A stretch of 64,000 nucleotides of DNA from Pedococcus cremeus (GTDB lineage Bacteria > Actinomycetota > Actinomycetes > Actinomycetales > Dermatophilaceae). Each line of letters opens with the position of its first letter. Within the stretch, counting starts at the first letter, position 1. The notes beneath the pieces were generated by a model. That model had not been told where the DNA came from, did not search any database, and worked only from the letters and a program-made list of their open reading frames with translations. The translations under genes were made by a program, and so were the position numbers. Below are positions 49,518 to 58,854 of the stretch, piece by piece. Where the stretch lies: NCBI RefSeq assembly GCF_900111375.1, contig NZ_FOHB01000002.1, positions 62,001-126,000 of the forward strand, written 5' to 3'.

Positions 49518-50807
49518 TCAGCCCTGCGAGGCGGACTGGATGGCGCTCTGCATGTCCTTGACCGCCTGGTCCACCGACTTCTCACCCTTCATGGCGGCGT
49601 AGGAGTTGTCCTGGATCGCCTTGGTGACCGAGGGGTAGAACGGGGTGACCGGGCGCGGCACCGCGTTCTGGATCGAGGTCAGCAGGGTCGGCAGGTAGGG
49701 AGCCTTCTTGACCAGCGCAGGGTCCGAGTAGATGGCCTCCACGACCGGGGCGAGCGAGCCCTTCTCCATGAAGAACTTCTGCTGCGCGTCCTCCTCGATG
49801 AACTTGAGGAAGTCGAACGCCGTGGCCTTGTGCTTCGAGTACACGCTGATGGCCTCGCTGTGGCCGCCGAGGGTCGAGGCGCCCGGGCCGCTGACGCCGG
49901 GGAGCGGCGCGACCGCGAACTTGCCCTTGACCTTCGAGGAGGCCTCGGTGCTCGCCAGGCTGTAGACGTAGGGCCAGTTGCGCAGGAACAGCAGCTTGCC
50001 CGCCTCGAAGGACTGGCGGCCCTGCTCCTCCTGGTAGGTGATCCCCTGCTTGGGGATGTCACCGTTCTTGTAGTGGTCGGCGAGCATCTGGAGGCCCTTG
50101 CGCGCCTCGGGGCTGTCGACAGCCGCCTTGCCCTTGTCGTCGACGACCTTGCCGCCGAAGGTGTTGATGGCCTCGGTGGCGTTGACCGTCAGCCCCTCGT
50201 ACTTGGCGAACTGCCCCGCGTAGCAGTCCATGTTGTTCTTCTTGGCGATGTCGCACATCTTCCACATCTCGTCCAGCGTCTTCGGCGGGTTCGGGACGAG
50301 GTCCTTGCGGTAGTAGAGCATTCCGCCGTCACTGGCGAACGGGGCTGCGTAGAGCTTGCCGTTGTAGGTCGCCGCGGTGACCGGCGCCTTGAGCAGTTTG
50401 CTGGTGTCGAGGGCGAACTTGCCCTCCAGCGGCACCAGCCAGCCCTTGGCGGCGAACTCCGGCGTCCAGATGACGTCGACGGTCACGATGTCGTAGCTGG
50501 CGTCCTTGGCCTGCATGTGCTGCACGATGTCGTCGTGCTGCTGGTCGGCGTTGTCGGACTGCTCCTTGAGCGTGACCTTCTCGTTCGGGTGGGCCTTGTT
50601 CCACTTGTCGATGGTGGGGGGCCATACCCCGCTGTTGTCCTTGCCCGTCACGAACGTGATCGGGCCGCGGGAGTCGGCGCCCTGCTGCGACCCTCCCGAG
50701 CTGCTTGAGGTGTTGCTGCCGCCGCCGCCACACGCGGCGGTGAAGGAAAGCGCCGCGACCCCCACCAATGCGGTGAGTGCGCGGCGCGTGGTCCTGCGAT
50801 GAGCCAT
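49518..50807 (-). CDS. Sugar-binding lipoprotein of the ABC transporter
   Basis: A 429-aa extracellular substrate-binding protein. A signal peptide ends in lipobox SFTAAC with Cys26, followed by a Gly/Ser-rich linker. The mature part has GVWPPTIDKWNKAHPNEKV, YDIVTVDVIWTPEFAAKGWLVPL, AAPFASDGGMLYYRKDLV and GGHSEAISVYSKHKATAFDFLKFI, typical of family 1 sugar-binding proteins (MalE, AglE, ThuE). Likely ligands are trehalose or alpha-glucosides, in keeping with the GH13 enzyme. ATG at 50807 follows GGAGG. It is the first gene after a promoter carrying a LacI-type operator. Confidence 0.92.
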   Translation of the reverse strand: MAHRRTTRRALTALVGVAALSFTAACGGGGSNTSSSSGGSQQGADSRGPITFVTGKDNSGVWPPTIDKWNKAHPNEKVTLKEQSDNADQQHDDIVQHMQAKDASYDIVTVDVIWTPEFAAKGWLVPLEGKFALDTSKLLKAPVTAATYNGKLYAAPFASDGGMLYYRKDLVPNPPKTLDEMWKMCDIAKKNNMDCYAGQFAKYEGLTVNATEAINTFGGKVVDDKGKAAVDSPEARKGLQMLADHYKNGDIPKQGITYQEEQGRQSFEAGKLLFLRNWPYVYSLASTEASSKVKGKFAVAPLPGVSGPGASTLGGHSEAISVYSKHKATAFDFLKFIEEDAQQKFFMEKGSLAPVVEAIYSDPALVKKAPYLPTLLTSIQNAVPRPVTPFYPSVTKAIQDNSYAAMKGEKSVDQAVKDMQSAIQSASQG

Positions 50808-50835
50808 GTCCCGCCTCCATATTGTCCCGGACAGG

Positions 50836-50857
50836 GCCGAGGCGGGATGGCCTCGGC
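50836..50857 (-). promoter_or_regulatory. Leader hairpin upstream of the sugar-binding lipoprotein
   Basis: GCCGAGG at 50836-50842 pairs with CCTCGGC at 50851-50857 around an 8-base loop. It lies in the predicted 5' leader about 29 bp upstream of the ATG. It may stabilise the highly expressed binding-protein message or modulate translation. Confidence 0.45.
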
Positions 50858-50876
50858 ACTGAGGTGAACCGAGCCC

Positions 50877-50905
50877 ATAAAAACGCTTTCACAGCAGAAC
50901 GGCAA
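50877..50905 (-). promoter_or_regulatory. Promoter of the sugar transport operon
   Basis: On the minus strand TTGCCG (50905-50900) and TTTTAT (50882-50877) form a -35/-10 pair with 17-bp spacing. Transcription would start near 50870, giving a leader of about 60 nt. The LacI-type operator lies in the spacer and the -10, so bound repressor would block polymerase. Confidence 0.6.
50878..50891. promoter_or_regulatory. LacI-family operator candidate
   Basis: TAAAAACGCTTTCA (minus strand TGAAAGCGTTTTTA) fits the LacI/GalR consensus of AT-rich half-sites around a central CG. A weaker CG-centred site, CCATAACGGTTTGG, is at 50925-50938. The regulator is likely the LacI-type gene at 46155-47177. Confidence 0.65.
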
Positions 50906-50950
50906 TGCGGAGGAGTGGGGTCTTCCATAACGGTTTGGTGACGAGGGGCG

Positions 50951-51910
50951 TCACAGCAGGCGCAGGAACCACTCCTGGACCGGTACGGGGGACTTTCCAC
51001 ATGATTCGGGCAGCGTGGGTCCGGCCGGGCGGCGCTCCACCGCCACGACCCACCTGCGGCCGTCGGTGTGCGAGACCTCCATGAGGTCATCGCGGTCGTC
51101 CTCGAGGGGGTGGGTCGAGAGCGCCGCGAGCGAGGGCTCGCCGGTCAGGTGGCGCACGTGCGACTCGGCCGCCTGGGCAGCCGGTGGCAGGGCGCTGCGC
51201 CCGCGGTCGTGCCGGGGCCCGAGCGCCCACGGGGGAAGCTGCCCGGCGTCGACCGCGTCGAGCACCTCGGCGCAGTGCGGCCCGTCGAGGCGGGCGAGCG
51301 ACACGCCATGGGGCAGCAGCACCGCGGTGGGGGCGAACCGGTGGCCGCCGGTGTGCGAGGTCTCCCAGACCCGGCCCGGGGCAAGGCCTGCGGCGTCGAG
51401 GGCCACGGGCCGCCCCCGCAGGGCGCAGCACACGTCGCGGCGGCCGTTGGTGCAGACCAGCAGCACGGGGTCGACGGGTTCGGCGGCCGGGAGGCCGGCC
51501 TGCACCGCGGCGCGGTCACCGCGAGCGAGCGCGTCGAGGTCGACGGCTGTCAGCTCGTCGAGGGTGGCGCCGTGGACCGCGAGCAGCCAGGGGTCGTCAC
51601 CGGAGAAGGCGAGGTATGCCGTGCGGCCGTCACCGTGGCGCGGGTCGGGGTGACGCCCAGGTCGGCGCAGGAGCAGCAGCCGCCCGCCGCGGACGGCGCA
51701 CTGCTCGTCGAGCCGGCGGCCGGTCTCCGGCGGCAGGTGCGACTCGGTGGCGGCGACGCGGCCCCAAGGGCCCTCCTGCTCGACGGCCAGCCAGAAGCCC
51801 GCGCGCGCGGCCGTGCCGTAGGCGCTCACATCGGCTCGGTCGAAGCCGACCGAGCAGGCACCGGGTGCGCTCGTGCCGTGCCCGGCCACCATCTCGTCCG
51901 GGTGGCTCAC
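50951..51910 (-). CDS. Sucrase/ferredoxin-like family protein
   Basis: A 319-aa protein of the Suc_Fer-like family, with a thioredoxin-like ferredoxin fold. Visible are a Cys in the N-terminal GACSVGFDRADV region and the C-terminal block VCTNGRRDVCCALRGRPVAL, then WETSHTGGHRFAPTAVLLPHG, which the family keeps. It may carry an Fe-S cluster; the cellular role is unknown and sucrase activity is not implied. GTG at 51910 is taken as start; ATG at 51892 with GGACGAG upstream is possible. It follows parC by 7 bp on the same strand. Confidence 0.8.
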   Translation of the reverse strand: MSHPDEMVAGHGTSAPGACSVGFDRADVSAYGTAARAGFWLAVEQEGPWGRVAATESHLPPETGRRLDEQCAVRGGRLLLLRRPGRHPDPRHGDGRTAYLAFSGDDPWLLAVHGATLDELTAVDLDALARGDRAAVQAGLPAAEPVDPVLLVCTNGRRDVCCALRGRPVALDAAGLAPGRVWETSHTGGHRFAPTAVLLPHGVSLARLDGPHCAEVLDAVDAGQLPPWALGPRHDRGRSALPPAAQAAESHVRHLTGEPSLAALSTHPLEDDRDDLMEVSHTDGRRWVVAVERRPAGPTLPESCGKSPVPVQEWFLRLL

Positions 51911-51917
51911 GGCCGCG

Positions 51918-54398
51918 TCACGGGCCCTGCGGCGCTCCGGCCACCGGGCCGGCGATCCTCGCGATGGCGGCGGTCGCCGGGACACCCGACCCGTCCCGTC
52001 GACCGGTGGCAGGAGGCAGCTCCAGCGCCACGCCGTTGGCACCGGCGGCTCGGGCGGGCGTCGCCCCGGCCCAGGCGAGCACGAGGGTGTCCTCGCCCTT
52101 GAGGAAGCGGTGGCAGCGCACGCCACCGGTGGCGCGCCCCTTGGCCGGGTACTCGGCATACGGCGTCACCTTGAGCGATCCGGCCTCGGTGCCGGGGAGG
52201 GCGCCGGAGGAGCCGGAGGAGGTCACGACGACGGCGTCGGCGCCGGGGTCGACCGCCCCGAAGAAGACCGCGCGCTGGCCGGTGGCGAGCTTGATGCCGG
52301 CGATGCCACCACCGCCGCGGCCCTGCGGGCGCACGGCACCGGCGGGGAAGCGCAGCAGCTGGGCGTCGCTGGTGATGAAGACGAGGTCCTCGACCGGGTA
52401 CTCCTGACCGGAGCGCAGCTGGACGGCGCCGACCACGCTGTCACCGTCGCGCAGGCTGATGACGTCGAAGTCGGGCCGGCCGGGGTAGTCGGCGGTCACG
52501 CGCTTGACCACGCCGGAGGCGGTGCCGAGCGCCACCCCGCCGGCCTCGGGTGCCAGCGAGACGATGGTCAGCGGCTCCTCGCCGGCGGGCAGGTCGACGT
52601 AGGCGGCCAGCGGCGCACCGCCGGAGAGGCTGGGGGAGCCGTTGGTGGGGGGCAGGGTGGGCAGCTCCAGGGCCGACAGGCGCACCATCCGGCCGAGGGA
52701 GGTGACCAGCCCGACCTCGCCGCGGGCGGTGGTGCGCACCGCACCGACGATGACGTCGTGCTTGCTCCGGCCGCCCTCGGTGGGGATCGGGTCGGCGGTG
52801 GTGGTGCGCGCCATGAGGCCGGTGGAGGAGAGCAGCACCCAGCACGGGTCGTCGGCGACCTCGAGCGGGGTGGTGGCGCTGACCGGGTTGCCGGCCGACT
52901 CCAGCAGCACGGTGCGGCGCGGGGTGCCGTGCGCCTTGGCGACGTCGGCGAGCTCGCCGGAGACCGTCCTGAGCAGCAGCTTCTCGTCGCCGAGCATGGC
53001 CTCGAGCTCCTCGATCTGGCGCTCGAGCTCGCTCTTCTCGTTCTCGAGCTCGATGCGCGAGAACTTGGTCAGGCGGCGCAGCTGCAGGTCGAGGATGTAG
53101 GTGGCCTGCGGGTCGGAGAGGTCGAAGACGTCCATCAGGCGTCCCTTGGCCGTGCCGGCGTCGTCGGAGGAGCGGATGACCTGGATGACCTCGTCGATGT
53201 CGAGGATCGCGACGAGCAGGCCCTCGACGAGGTGCAGGCGGTCCTTGCGCTTGCGCAGGCGGAACTCGCTGCGCCGGCGCACGACGTCGGTGCGGAAGTC
53301 GACGTAGACGCGCAGCAGCTCCTTCAGGCCCAGGGTGCGCGGCTGGCCGTCGACGAGCGCGACGTTGTTGATCGCGAAGTTGTCCTCCATCGGCGTCAGC
53401 TTGTACAGCTGCTCGAGGACCGCCTCGGGGTTGAAGCCGTTCTTGACCTCGATGACCAGCCGCAGGCCGTGCTTGCGGTCGGTGAGGTCCTTGACGTCGG
53501 AGATGCCCTGCAGCTTCTTGGACTGGACGTTGTCCTTGATCTTCTCGATGACCTTCTCGGGGCCGACGAGGTAGGGCAGCTCGGTGACGACGATGCCCAT
53601 CTTGCGCGGGGTGATCTTCTCGATCCGCGTGGTGGCCCGGGTGCGGAACGAGCCGCGGCCGGTGAGGTAGGCGTCGCGGATGCCGTCGAGCCCGACGATC
53701 TTGCCGCCCTGCGGCAGGTCGGGGCCCGGCACGAACTTCATCAGGTCGTCGAGCGAGCAGCTCGGGTTCGAGATGAGGTGCCGGGCCGCGCCGATCACCT
53801 CGACGAGGTTGTGCGGGGCCATGTTGGTGGCCATGCCGACGGCGATGCCGCTGGCGCCGTTGACCAGCAGGTTCGGGAACGCGGCCGGCAGGACCGCGGG
53901 CTGGAGCAGCTGGTCGTCGTAGTTGGGGATGAAGTCGACGGTGTCCTCGTCGAGGCCGGTCGTCATCAGCAGCGCTGCCGGGGCCAGGCGGGCCTCGGTG
54001 TAGCGGCTGGCCGCGGGGCCGTCGTCAAGGGAGCCGAAGTTGCCGTGCCCGTCGACCAGCGGCAGGCGCATCGTGAACGGCTGCGCCATGCGCACCAGGG
54101 CGTCGTAGATGGCGCCGTCACCGTGCGGGTGGTACTTGCCCATCACGTCGCCGACGACGCGGGAGGACTTCACGTGGCCGCGGTCGGGGCGCAGGCCCAT
54201 CTCCGCCATCGAGAACAGGATGCGGCGCTGCACCGGCTTCAGGCCGTCGCGGGCGTCGGGCAGGGCGCGGGAGTAGATGACCGAGTAGGCGTACTCGAGG
54301 AACGCCCCCTGCATCTCCTCCTCGACGTCGATGTCGACGATCTTCTCGGCGTAGTCCGCGTCTCCGGCGTCCTTGGTGGCGGTCGTGCGGCGGGCCAT
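51918..54398 (-). CDS. parC: DNA topoisomerase IV subunit A
   Basis: An 826-aa type IIA topoisomerase breakage-reunion subunit. The winged-helix region has [18 protein letters not shown] and [20 protein letters not shown], the catalytic Tyr is Tyr133 in [12 protein letters not shown], the tower domain has [19 protein letters not shown], and the C-terminal half has the beta-pinwheel repeats. It partners ParE. In the quinolone-determining region the residue after HPHGD is Gly and then Ala, where many ParC/GyrA proteins have Ser or Ala. ATG at 54398; AGGAG lies 12 bases upstream. Confidence 0.93.
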   Translation of the reverse strand: MARRTTATKDAGDADYAEKIVDIDVEEEMQGAFLEYAYSVIYSRALPDARDGLKPVQRRILFSMAEMGLRPDRGHVKSSRVVGDVMGKYHPHGDGAIYDALVRMAQPFTMRLPLVDGHGNFGSLDDGPAASRYTEARLAPAALLMTTGLDEDTVDFIPNYDDQLLQPAVLPAAFPNLLVNGASGIAVGMATNMAPHNLVEVIGAARHLISNPSCSLDDLMKFVPGPDLPQGGKIVGLDGIRDAYLTGRGSFRTRATTRIEKITPRKMGIVVTELPYLVGPEKVIEKIKDNVQSKKLQGISDVKDLTDRKHGLRLVIEVKNGFNPEAVLEQLYKLTPMEDNFAINNVALVDGQPRTLGLKELLRVYVDFRTDVVRRRSEFRLRKRKDRLHLVEGLLVAILDIDEVIQVIRSSDDAGTAKGRLMDVFDLSDPQATYILDLQLRRLTKFSRIELENEKSELERQIEELEAMLGDEKLLLRTVSGELADVAKAHGTPRRTVLLESAGNPVSATTPLEVADDPCWVLLSSTGLMARTTTADPIPTEGGRSKHDVIVGAVRTTARGEVGLVTSLGRMVRLSALELPTLPPTNGSPSLSGGAPLAAYVDLPAGEEPLTIVSLAPEAGGVALGTASGVVKRVTADYPGRPDFDVISLRDGDSVVGAVQLRSGQEYPVEDLVFITSDAQLLRFPAGAVRPQGRGGGGIAGIKLATGQRAVFFGAVDPGADAVVVTSSGSSGALPGTEAGSLKVTPYAEYPAKGRATGGVRCHRFLKGEDTLVLAWAGATPARAAGANGVALELPPATGRRDGSGVPATAAIARIAGPVAGAPQGP

Positions 54399-54419
54399 GC
54401 GTGGTGCGTCTCCTGCGGC

Positions 54420-54439
54420 GGGGTGTGGGGGAACACCCC
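54420..54439 (-). terminator. Hairpin between the nitroreductase and parC genes
   Basis: GGGGTGT at 54420-54426 and ACACCCC at 54433-54439 are perfect complements around six bases. It follows the leftward nitroreductase stop by 8 bp and precedes the parC ATG by 21 bp, so it may end the upstream transcript or lie in the parC leader. Confidence 0.5.
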
Positions 54440-54447
54440 ATCTTCAC

Positions 54448-55071
54448 CTACGCGTGGTGGAGCCCCGGAACCGACTCGCCGTAGGTGCCCCAGTGCACGG
54501 CCTCCTCGAGACCCCGTCGGCCGCGGCGCAGGCTGGGGCTGGTGACCCGCTGCGCCTCGTGGCCGAGGGCCACCACGCCGACGATGCGGCGCGAGGCCGG
54601 TATGCCGAGGGCACGCCGGACCTCGTCGTGGGCGCGGGCGGGCACGCCGAAGAAGAGGGCGCCCAGGCCCTGGTCGACCGCGGACAGGAGCATCAGCAGG
54701 GCGGCCATGCCGGTGTCGACGTCCCAGTACGGGATGGGCCAGCGGGCGGTGTCGCGGTCGGTCCAGCCCTTGTCCGGCTCGGCGTACCGGTCGAGGTAGG
54801 CCTCGGGGTCGGAGCAGCACACGATGAGCGTCGGGGCGGCGCTGACCCCGATCAGCCAGGCGTCGGGCTCCCGGTCGGCCGTGGCGGCCCAGAAGTGCTG
54901 GCGCGCCTCGGGCGTGTCCAGCACGACGAAGTCCCAGCCCTGGGTGTGCCCGGCGCTGGGGGCGCGCAGCGCGGTGGTCAGCACCTTGCGCACGGTGTTG
55001 TGGTCGACGGGCCGGTCGGGGTCGAAGCGCCGGACCATCCGCCGGCGCCGCACCACCTCGCTGAACTCCAT
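54448..55071 (-). CDS. Nitroreductase-family flavoprotein
   Basis: A 207-aa FMN enzyme. The N-terminal FSEVVRRRRMVRRFDPDRPV and LRAPSAGHTQGWDFVVL are FMN-binding signatures; DTGMAALLMLLSAVDQGLGALFFGVP is the dimer helix and VGVVALGHEA the last strand. It is nearest the F420/FMN nitroreductase group of actinobacteria. The natural substrate is unknown. ATG at 55071, 4 bp after the CE4 gene stop, so co-transcription is probable. Confidence 0.85.
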   Translation of the reverse strand: MEFSEVVRRRRMVRRFDPDRPVDHNTVRKVLTTALRAPSAGHTQGWDFVVLDTPEARQHFWAATADREPDAWLIGVSAAPTLIVCCSDPEAYLDRYAEPDKGWTDRDTARWPIPYWDVDTGMAALLMLLSAVDQGLGALFFGVPARAHDEVRRALGIPASRRIVGVVALGHEAQRVTSPSLRRGRRGLEEAVHWGTYGESVPGLHHA

Positions 55072-55075
55072 GGGC

Positions 55076-56020
55076 TCATCCTCCTCTCAAGGCATCCACG
55101 GTGGTGAAGCCGTAGCCGGCCTGCCGGTACCCCGCGATGACCCGGGGGAGGGCGTCGGCGTCCAGCGTCGTGCCGTCGTCGGGGTTGGCCCCGACGTGCA
55201 TCAGCACGACCTGCCCGGGGGTTCGGGCAGACAGCACCCGGTCGACCACCTTCGCGACGGTGAGGCCTCCCGAGGTGCCCTTCCACCCCAGGCTGTCGGT
55301 GGTCCAGCCGATGGCGGCGTACCCGTCGGCGTTGACGGTCGCCAGGGTGCGGGGGTCGTACGCGCCATAGGGGAAGCGGAACCAGGGGCGCGGGTCGCCC
55401 CCGCCCGCGGCCTCGATCGCCGACCGCGTCGTGGAGAGCTGCTGGCGGATCGTGGCGTCGCCCACCGTGGTGAGGTCGGGGTGGCTCCAGGTGTGGTTGC
55501 CCACGGGCCCGACCGCCGCCATCTGCCGCACGGTCGCGGGGTGGGCGCTCGCGAAGGCGCCGGTGACGAAGAAGGAGGCGGGCACGCCCTGCGCGCGCAG
55601 CGTCGCCAGGATGGAGTCGGCCCCCTGGCTGCCCGCCCCGCCGTCGAAGGTGAGGGCCACGACCTTCCGGGAGGTTGGGACCCTCGTGACGACGCGCCCG
55701 CGCAGGGAGGCCGGCAGCGACCAGGCGGCCGTCGGACCCGGGCTCGTGGGTCGCACGGTCGTCGGACGCTGGGTCGTCGGGCGCGCGCTGGTGGGTCGCG
55801 CCGTCGTTGGTCGGGTGGTGGTCGGAGTCGTGGCGCTGGTCGGCGCCGGCGGGCTGGCCATGCTGCGCGGCGTCGTCGTGGACGTGGGCGTGGTCGACGT
55901 CGCCGGGGTGGTGGACGCCGTGCCAGCTCCGCCGTCCGAGCCGTGGCCGCCGCAGGCGGCCAGCGCCAGCAGGGCGACCCCCGCCACCGCCGGCCCCCGC
56001 GCCGACCACCACGTCCTCAC
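55076..56020 (-). CDS. Polysaccharide deacetylase (CE4) lipoprotein with TFDGG motif
   Basis: A 314-aa lipoprotein: signal and lipobox LAACG, then a Thr/Pro-rich repeated linker (residues 30-95) and a CE4 domain. Motif 1 reads ALTFDGGAGSQG instead of the usual TFDDG, so one metal-ligand Asp is Gly. Motif 2 (NHTWSHPDL, two His) and motif 3 (RFPYGAYD) are intact and LMHVG fits motif 5. The TFDGG form is seen in some actinobacterial members. It may deacetylate peptidoglycan or another glycan, or act differently. GTG at 56020 is the start. Confidence 0.8.
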   Translation of the reverse strand: MRTWWSARGPAVAGVALLALAACGGHGSDGGAGTASTTPATSTTPTSTTTPRSMASPPAPTSATTPTTTRPTTARPTSARPTTQRPTTVRPTSPGPTAAWSLPASLRGRVVTRVPTSRKVVALTFDGGAGSQGADSILATLRAQGVPASFFVTGAFASAHPATVRQMAAVGPVGNHTWSHPDLTTVGDATIRQQLSTTRSAIEAAGGGDPRPWFRFPYGAYDPRTLATVNADGYAAIGWTTDSLGWKGTSGGLTVAKVVDRVLSARTPGQVVLMHVGANPDDGTTLDADALPRVIAGYRQAGYGFTTVDALRGG

Positions 56021-56157
56021 GCAGCCATGCTCGTGGACGCCGCTGGCGGTGGGTCAGAGGCCAAGGTCCCCGGGCCGCGCGGGGCACCCTTGCCGTCCAC
56101 GCGGCATACCCCTGCTGGTCCACCTGTGGGTCAGCGGGGCATGACATCCTTGGCGGC

Positions 56158-58830
56158 ATGACGGACGTCGCCACGCTGCCGCCTGGCTACCCCGTGCAGT
56201 GGGAGGCCGACGTGGTGCTCCGCGACGGGTCCGTCGCCCATGTCCGGCCGATCACGCCCGCCGACGCCGAGCGGGTCCACCGCTTCCACGCGCGGCAGTC
56301 CGAAGAGTCCATCTACATGCGGTTCTTCGCGCCGCTGCGCCAGCTGAGCGACCGCGACGTCAAGCGGTTCACCAACGTCGACTACGTCGACCGGGTCGCC
56401 CTGGTGGCCACCGTCCGCGACGAGATCGTCGGCATCGGCCGCTACGACCGGGTGACCCGCAACAGCGCGGAGGTGGCCTTCAACATCTCCGACCACTTCC
56501 AGGGCCGCGGTGTGGGGTCGGTGATGCTCGAGCACCTCGCGACCATCGCGCAGGAGGCCGGCATCACCGAGTTCACGGCGGAGGTGCTGCCGCAGAACCG
56601 CAAGATGCTCTCGGTCTTCAGCGACGCCGGCTACGAGGTGGAACGCAGCTTCGAGGACGGCGTCGTCTCGATCCGCTTCGAGATCAAGCCGACCGAGCGG
56701 TCGGAGGCGGTGCGGCTCTCCCGGGAGCACCGCGCCGAGGCGGTCAGCATGCGCTCGGTGCTCTTCCCCGACACCATCGCCGTCATCGGGGCCAGCCGCC
56801 GCCCCGACTCGATCGGCCACCAGATCCTCGCCAACATCCTCGGCGCCGGGTTCAACGGCGCCGTCTACGCCGTCAACAACGAGGCGATGGAGGTGCTCGG
56901 GCTCGCGGCGTACGCGCGGGTCACCGAGGTGCCCGACCACGTCGACCTCGCGGTCGTCGCGGTGCCCGCCGCGCAGGTGCTCGAGGTGGTGGAGGAGTGC
57001 GCGGAGGCGGGGGTCAAGACGCTGCTCGTGGTCTCCGCCGGCTTCGCCGAGGCCGGAGCCGAGGGCGCCGAGCTGCAGAACCGGCTGCTGCACACCGCCC
57101 GGGGCGCAGGCATGCGCGTCATCGGGCCCAACTCCTTCGGCGTCATCAACAGCGACGCCGACGTGCGGCTCAACGCCTCGCTGGCGCCGGAGCTGCCGCC
57201 CCCCGGCCACCTCGGCCTCTTCTCGCAGAGCGGTGCCCTCGGCATCGCGGTGCTCGCCTCCGCGGCCCGCCGCAACCTCGGCATCTCGGTCTTCGCCTCC
57301 GCCGGCAACCGCGTCGACGTCTCCGGCAACGACTTCATGCAGTACTGGATCGACGACCCGCAGACGCACGCGGTCGGGCTCTACCTCGAGTCGATGGGCA
57401 ACCCGCGCAAGTTCTCCCGCATCGCCCGGCGCCTGGCCGCCACCAAGCCGGTCATCGTCGTGAAGTCCGGGGTCTCCTCCTACGGTGTGCCCCCCGGGCA
57501 CCGGGCCCGGCAGACCCGCGTGCGGCCCGAGGCCTTCGACGCCATGCTGCGCCAGGCCGGCGTGATCCGCGTCGAGAACGTGCACCAGATGTTCGACGTC
57601 GCCCAGCTCGTCGTGCACCAGCCGCTGCCGAAGGGCCGGCGGGTCGCCGTGGTCGGCAACTCCGACGCCCTCGGCGCCCTCACCGCCGAGGCGTGCGTCA
57701 GCTGGGGGCTCGAGGTCACGCATGGCCCGGTCTCGCTGCCGTCGGAGGCCAAGGGCGAGCAGTTCTCCGAGGCACTCGCCAAGGCCTTCGCCGACCCGTC
57801 GGTCGACTCGGTGCTGACCTGCTTCATCCCGCCGCTCGTCACCCCGGACGAGGACGTCGCCACCGCGGTGCGCGAGGCGGCTCTGACCTCCGACAAGCCT
57901 TGCCTCGCAACGTTCCTCGGCATGCGCGGCGTCACCGCCCAGCTCTCCGGCAGCGACTCCGAGCCGGAGGGGCGCCGCGAGGTCGTGCCCGCCTACTCGA
58001 TGCCAGAAGACGCCGTGCGTGCGCTCGCCGCCGCGACCCGGTATGCCGAGTGGCTGGGCCGCGACCGCGGCATACCGGTGCTGCCGAGCGGCATCGACCG
58101 CGCCGCGGCCGAGCGGGTGGTCACCTCCGCGCTCGAGACGCACCCGGAGGGGCGCAAGCTGACCCTGGAGGAGGTCACCGAGCTGCTCGCGGCCTACGGC
58201 ATCTCGCTGTGGGGCAGCGTGCCGGTGCGCACCGTCGACGAGGCGGTGGCGGCCGCGGAGGCCCTCGGCTACCCCGTGGTGGTGAAGTCGGTCGCGCCGC
58301 TGCTGCGACACCAGCCGGGCATGGGCGGCATCCGGGTCGACCTCGCGTCGGAGGGGGAGGTGCGGGCGGCGTTCGCGGGCCTCAACGACCGGCTGGCGCC
58401 GCTGGCCGCCAACACCTTCGTCGTGCAGAAGATGGCCACGCCCGGTGTGCCCTGCGTCGTGCGCACCGACGAGGACCCGCTCTTCGGCCCGGTGGTGAGC
58501 TTCAGCGTCGCCGGCCCGCCCACCGAGCTGCTCGGCGACATCGGGCACCGCATCCCGCCGCTGACCGACGTCGATGTCTCCGACCTCATCTCCTCGGTCA
58601 AGGCCGCGCCGATGCTGCACGGCCACCGCGGCGCCGCGCCCGTGCACCGTGCGGCGCTGGCCGACCTCATCGCCCGAATGTCCGTGCTGGCCGACAACCT
58701 GCCCGAGGTGGCCTCCCTGGTGCTCAACCCCGTGAACGCCCACCCGGGCGGCGTCGACGTGCTCGGCGCGGAGGTCACCGTGGCCGCACCCCCGCGGCGC
58801 AAGGACCCGGGGCGGCGCTCCCTCACGTAG
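56158..58830 (+). CDS. GNAT acetyltransferase fused to NDP-forming acyl-CoA synthetase domains (PatA-like)
   Basis: An 890-aa fusion. Residues 1-175 are a GNAT domain (VRPITPADAERVHRFHARQSEES, HFQGRGVGSVMLEHLA with the acetyl-CoA loop). Then come a CoA-binding Rossmann domain (AVIGASRRPDSIGHQIL), the succinyl-CoA-ligase-like region (FSQSGALGIAVLASA) and a C-terminal ATP-grasp-like part (YPVVVKSVAPLLRHQ). This is the GNAT-first order of Streptomyces PatA-type protein lysine acetyltransferases, which modify acyl-CoA synthetases. Whether the synthetase half is active is not clear. ATG at 56158; upstream frame is open but carries no domain. Confidence 0.88.
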   Translation: MTDVATLPPGYPVQWEADVVLRDGSVAHVRPITPADAERVHRFHARQSEESIYMRFFAPLRQLSDRDVKRFTNVDYVDRVALVATVRDEIVGIGRYDRVTRNSAEVAFNISDHFQGRGVGSVMLEHLATIAQEAGITEFTAEVLPQNRKMLSVFSDAGYEVERSFEDGVVSIRFEIKPTERSEAVRLSREHRAEAVSMRSVLFPDTIAVIGASRRPDSIGHQILANILGAGFNGAVYAVNNEAMEVLGLAAYARVTEVPDHVDLAVVAVPAAQVLEVVEECAEAGVKTLLVVSAGFAEAGAEGAELQNRLLHTARGAGMRVIGPNSFGVINSDADVRLNASLAPELPPPGHLGLFSQSGALGIAVLASAARRNLGISVFASAGNRVDVSGNDFMQYWIDDPQTHAVGLYLESMGNPRKFSRIARRLAATKPVIVVKSGVSSYGVPPGHRARQTRVRPEAFDAMLRQAGVIRVENVHQMFDVAQLVVHQPLPKGRRVAVVGNSDALGALTAEACVSWGLEVTHGPVSLPSEAKGEQFSEALAKAFADPSVDSVLTCFIPPLVTPDEDVATAVREAALTSDKPCLATFLGMRGVTAQLSGSDSEPEGRREVVPAYSMPEDAVRALAAATRYAEWLGRDRGIPVLPSGIDRAAAERVVTSALETHPEGRKLTLEEVTELLAAYGISLWGSVPVRTVDEAVAAAEALGYPVVVKSVAPLLRHQPGMGGIRVDLASEGEVRAAFAGLNDRLAPLAANTFVVQKMATPGVPCVVRTDEDPLFGPVVSFSVAGPPTELLGDIGHRIPPLTDVDVSDLISSVKAAPMLHGHRGAAPVHRAALADLIARMSVLADNLPEVASLVLNPVNAHPGGVDVLGAEVTVAAPPRRKDPGRRSLT

Positions 58831-58854
58831 GCCGCGGTCCGCACCTAGGGCAAG

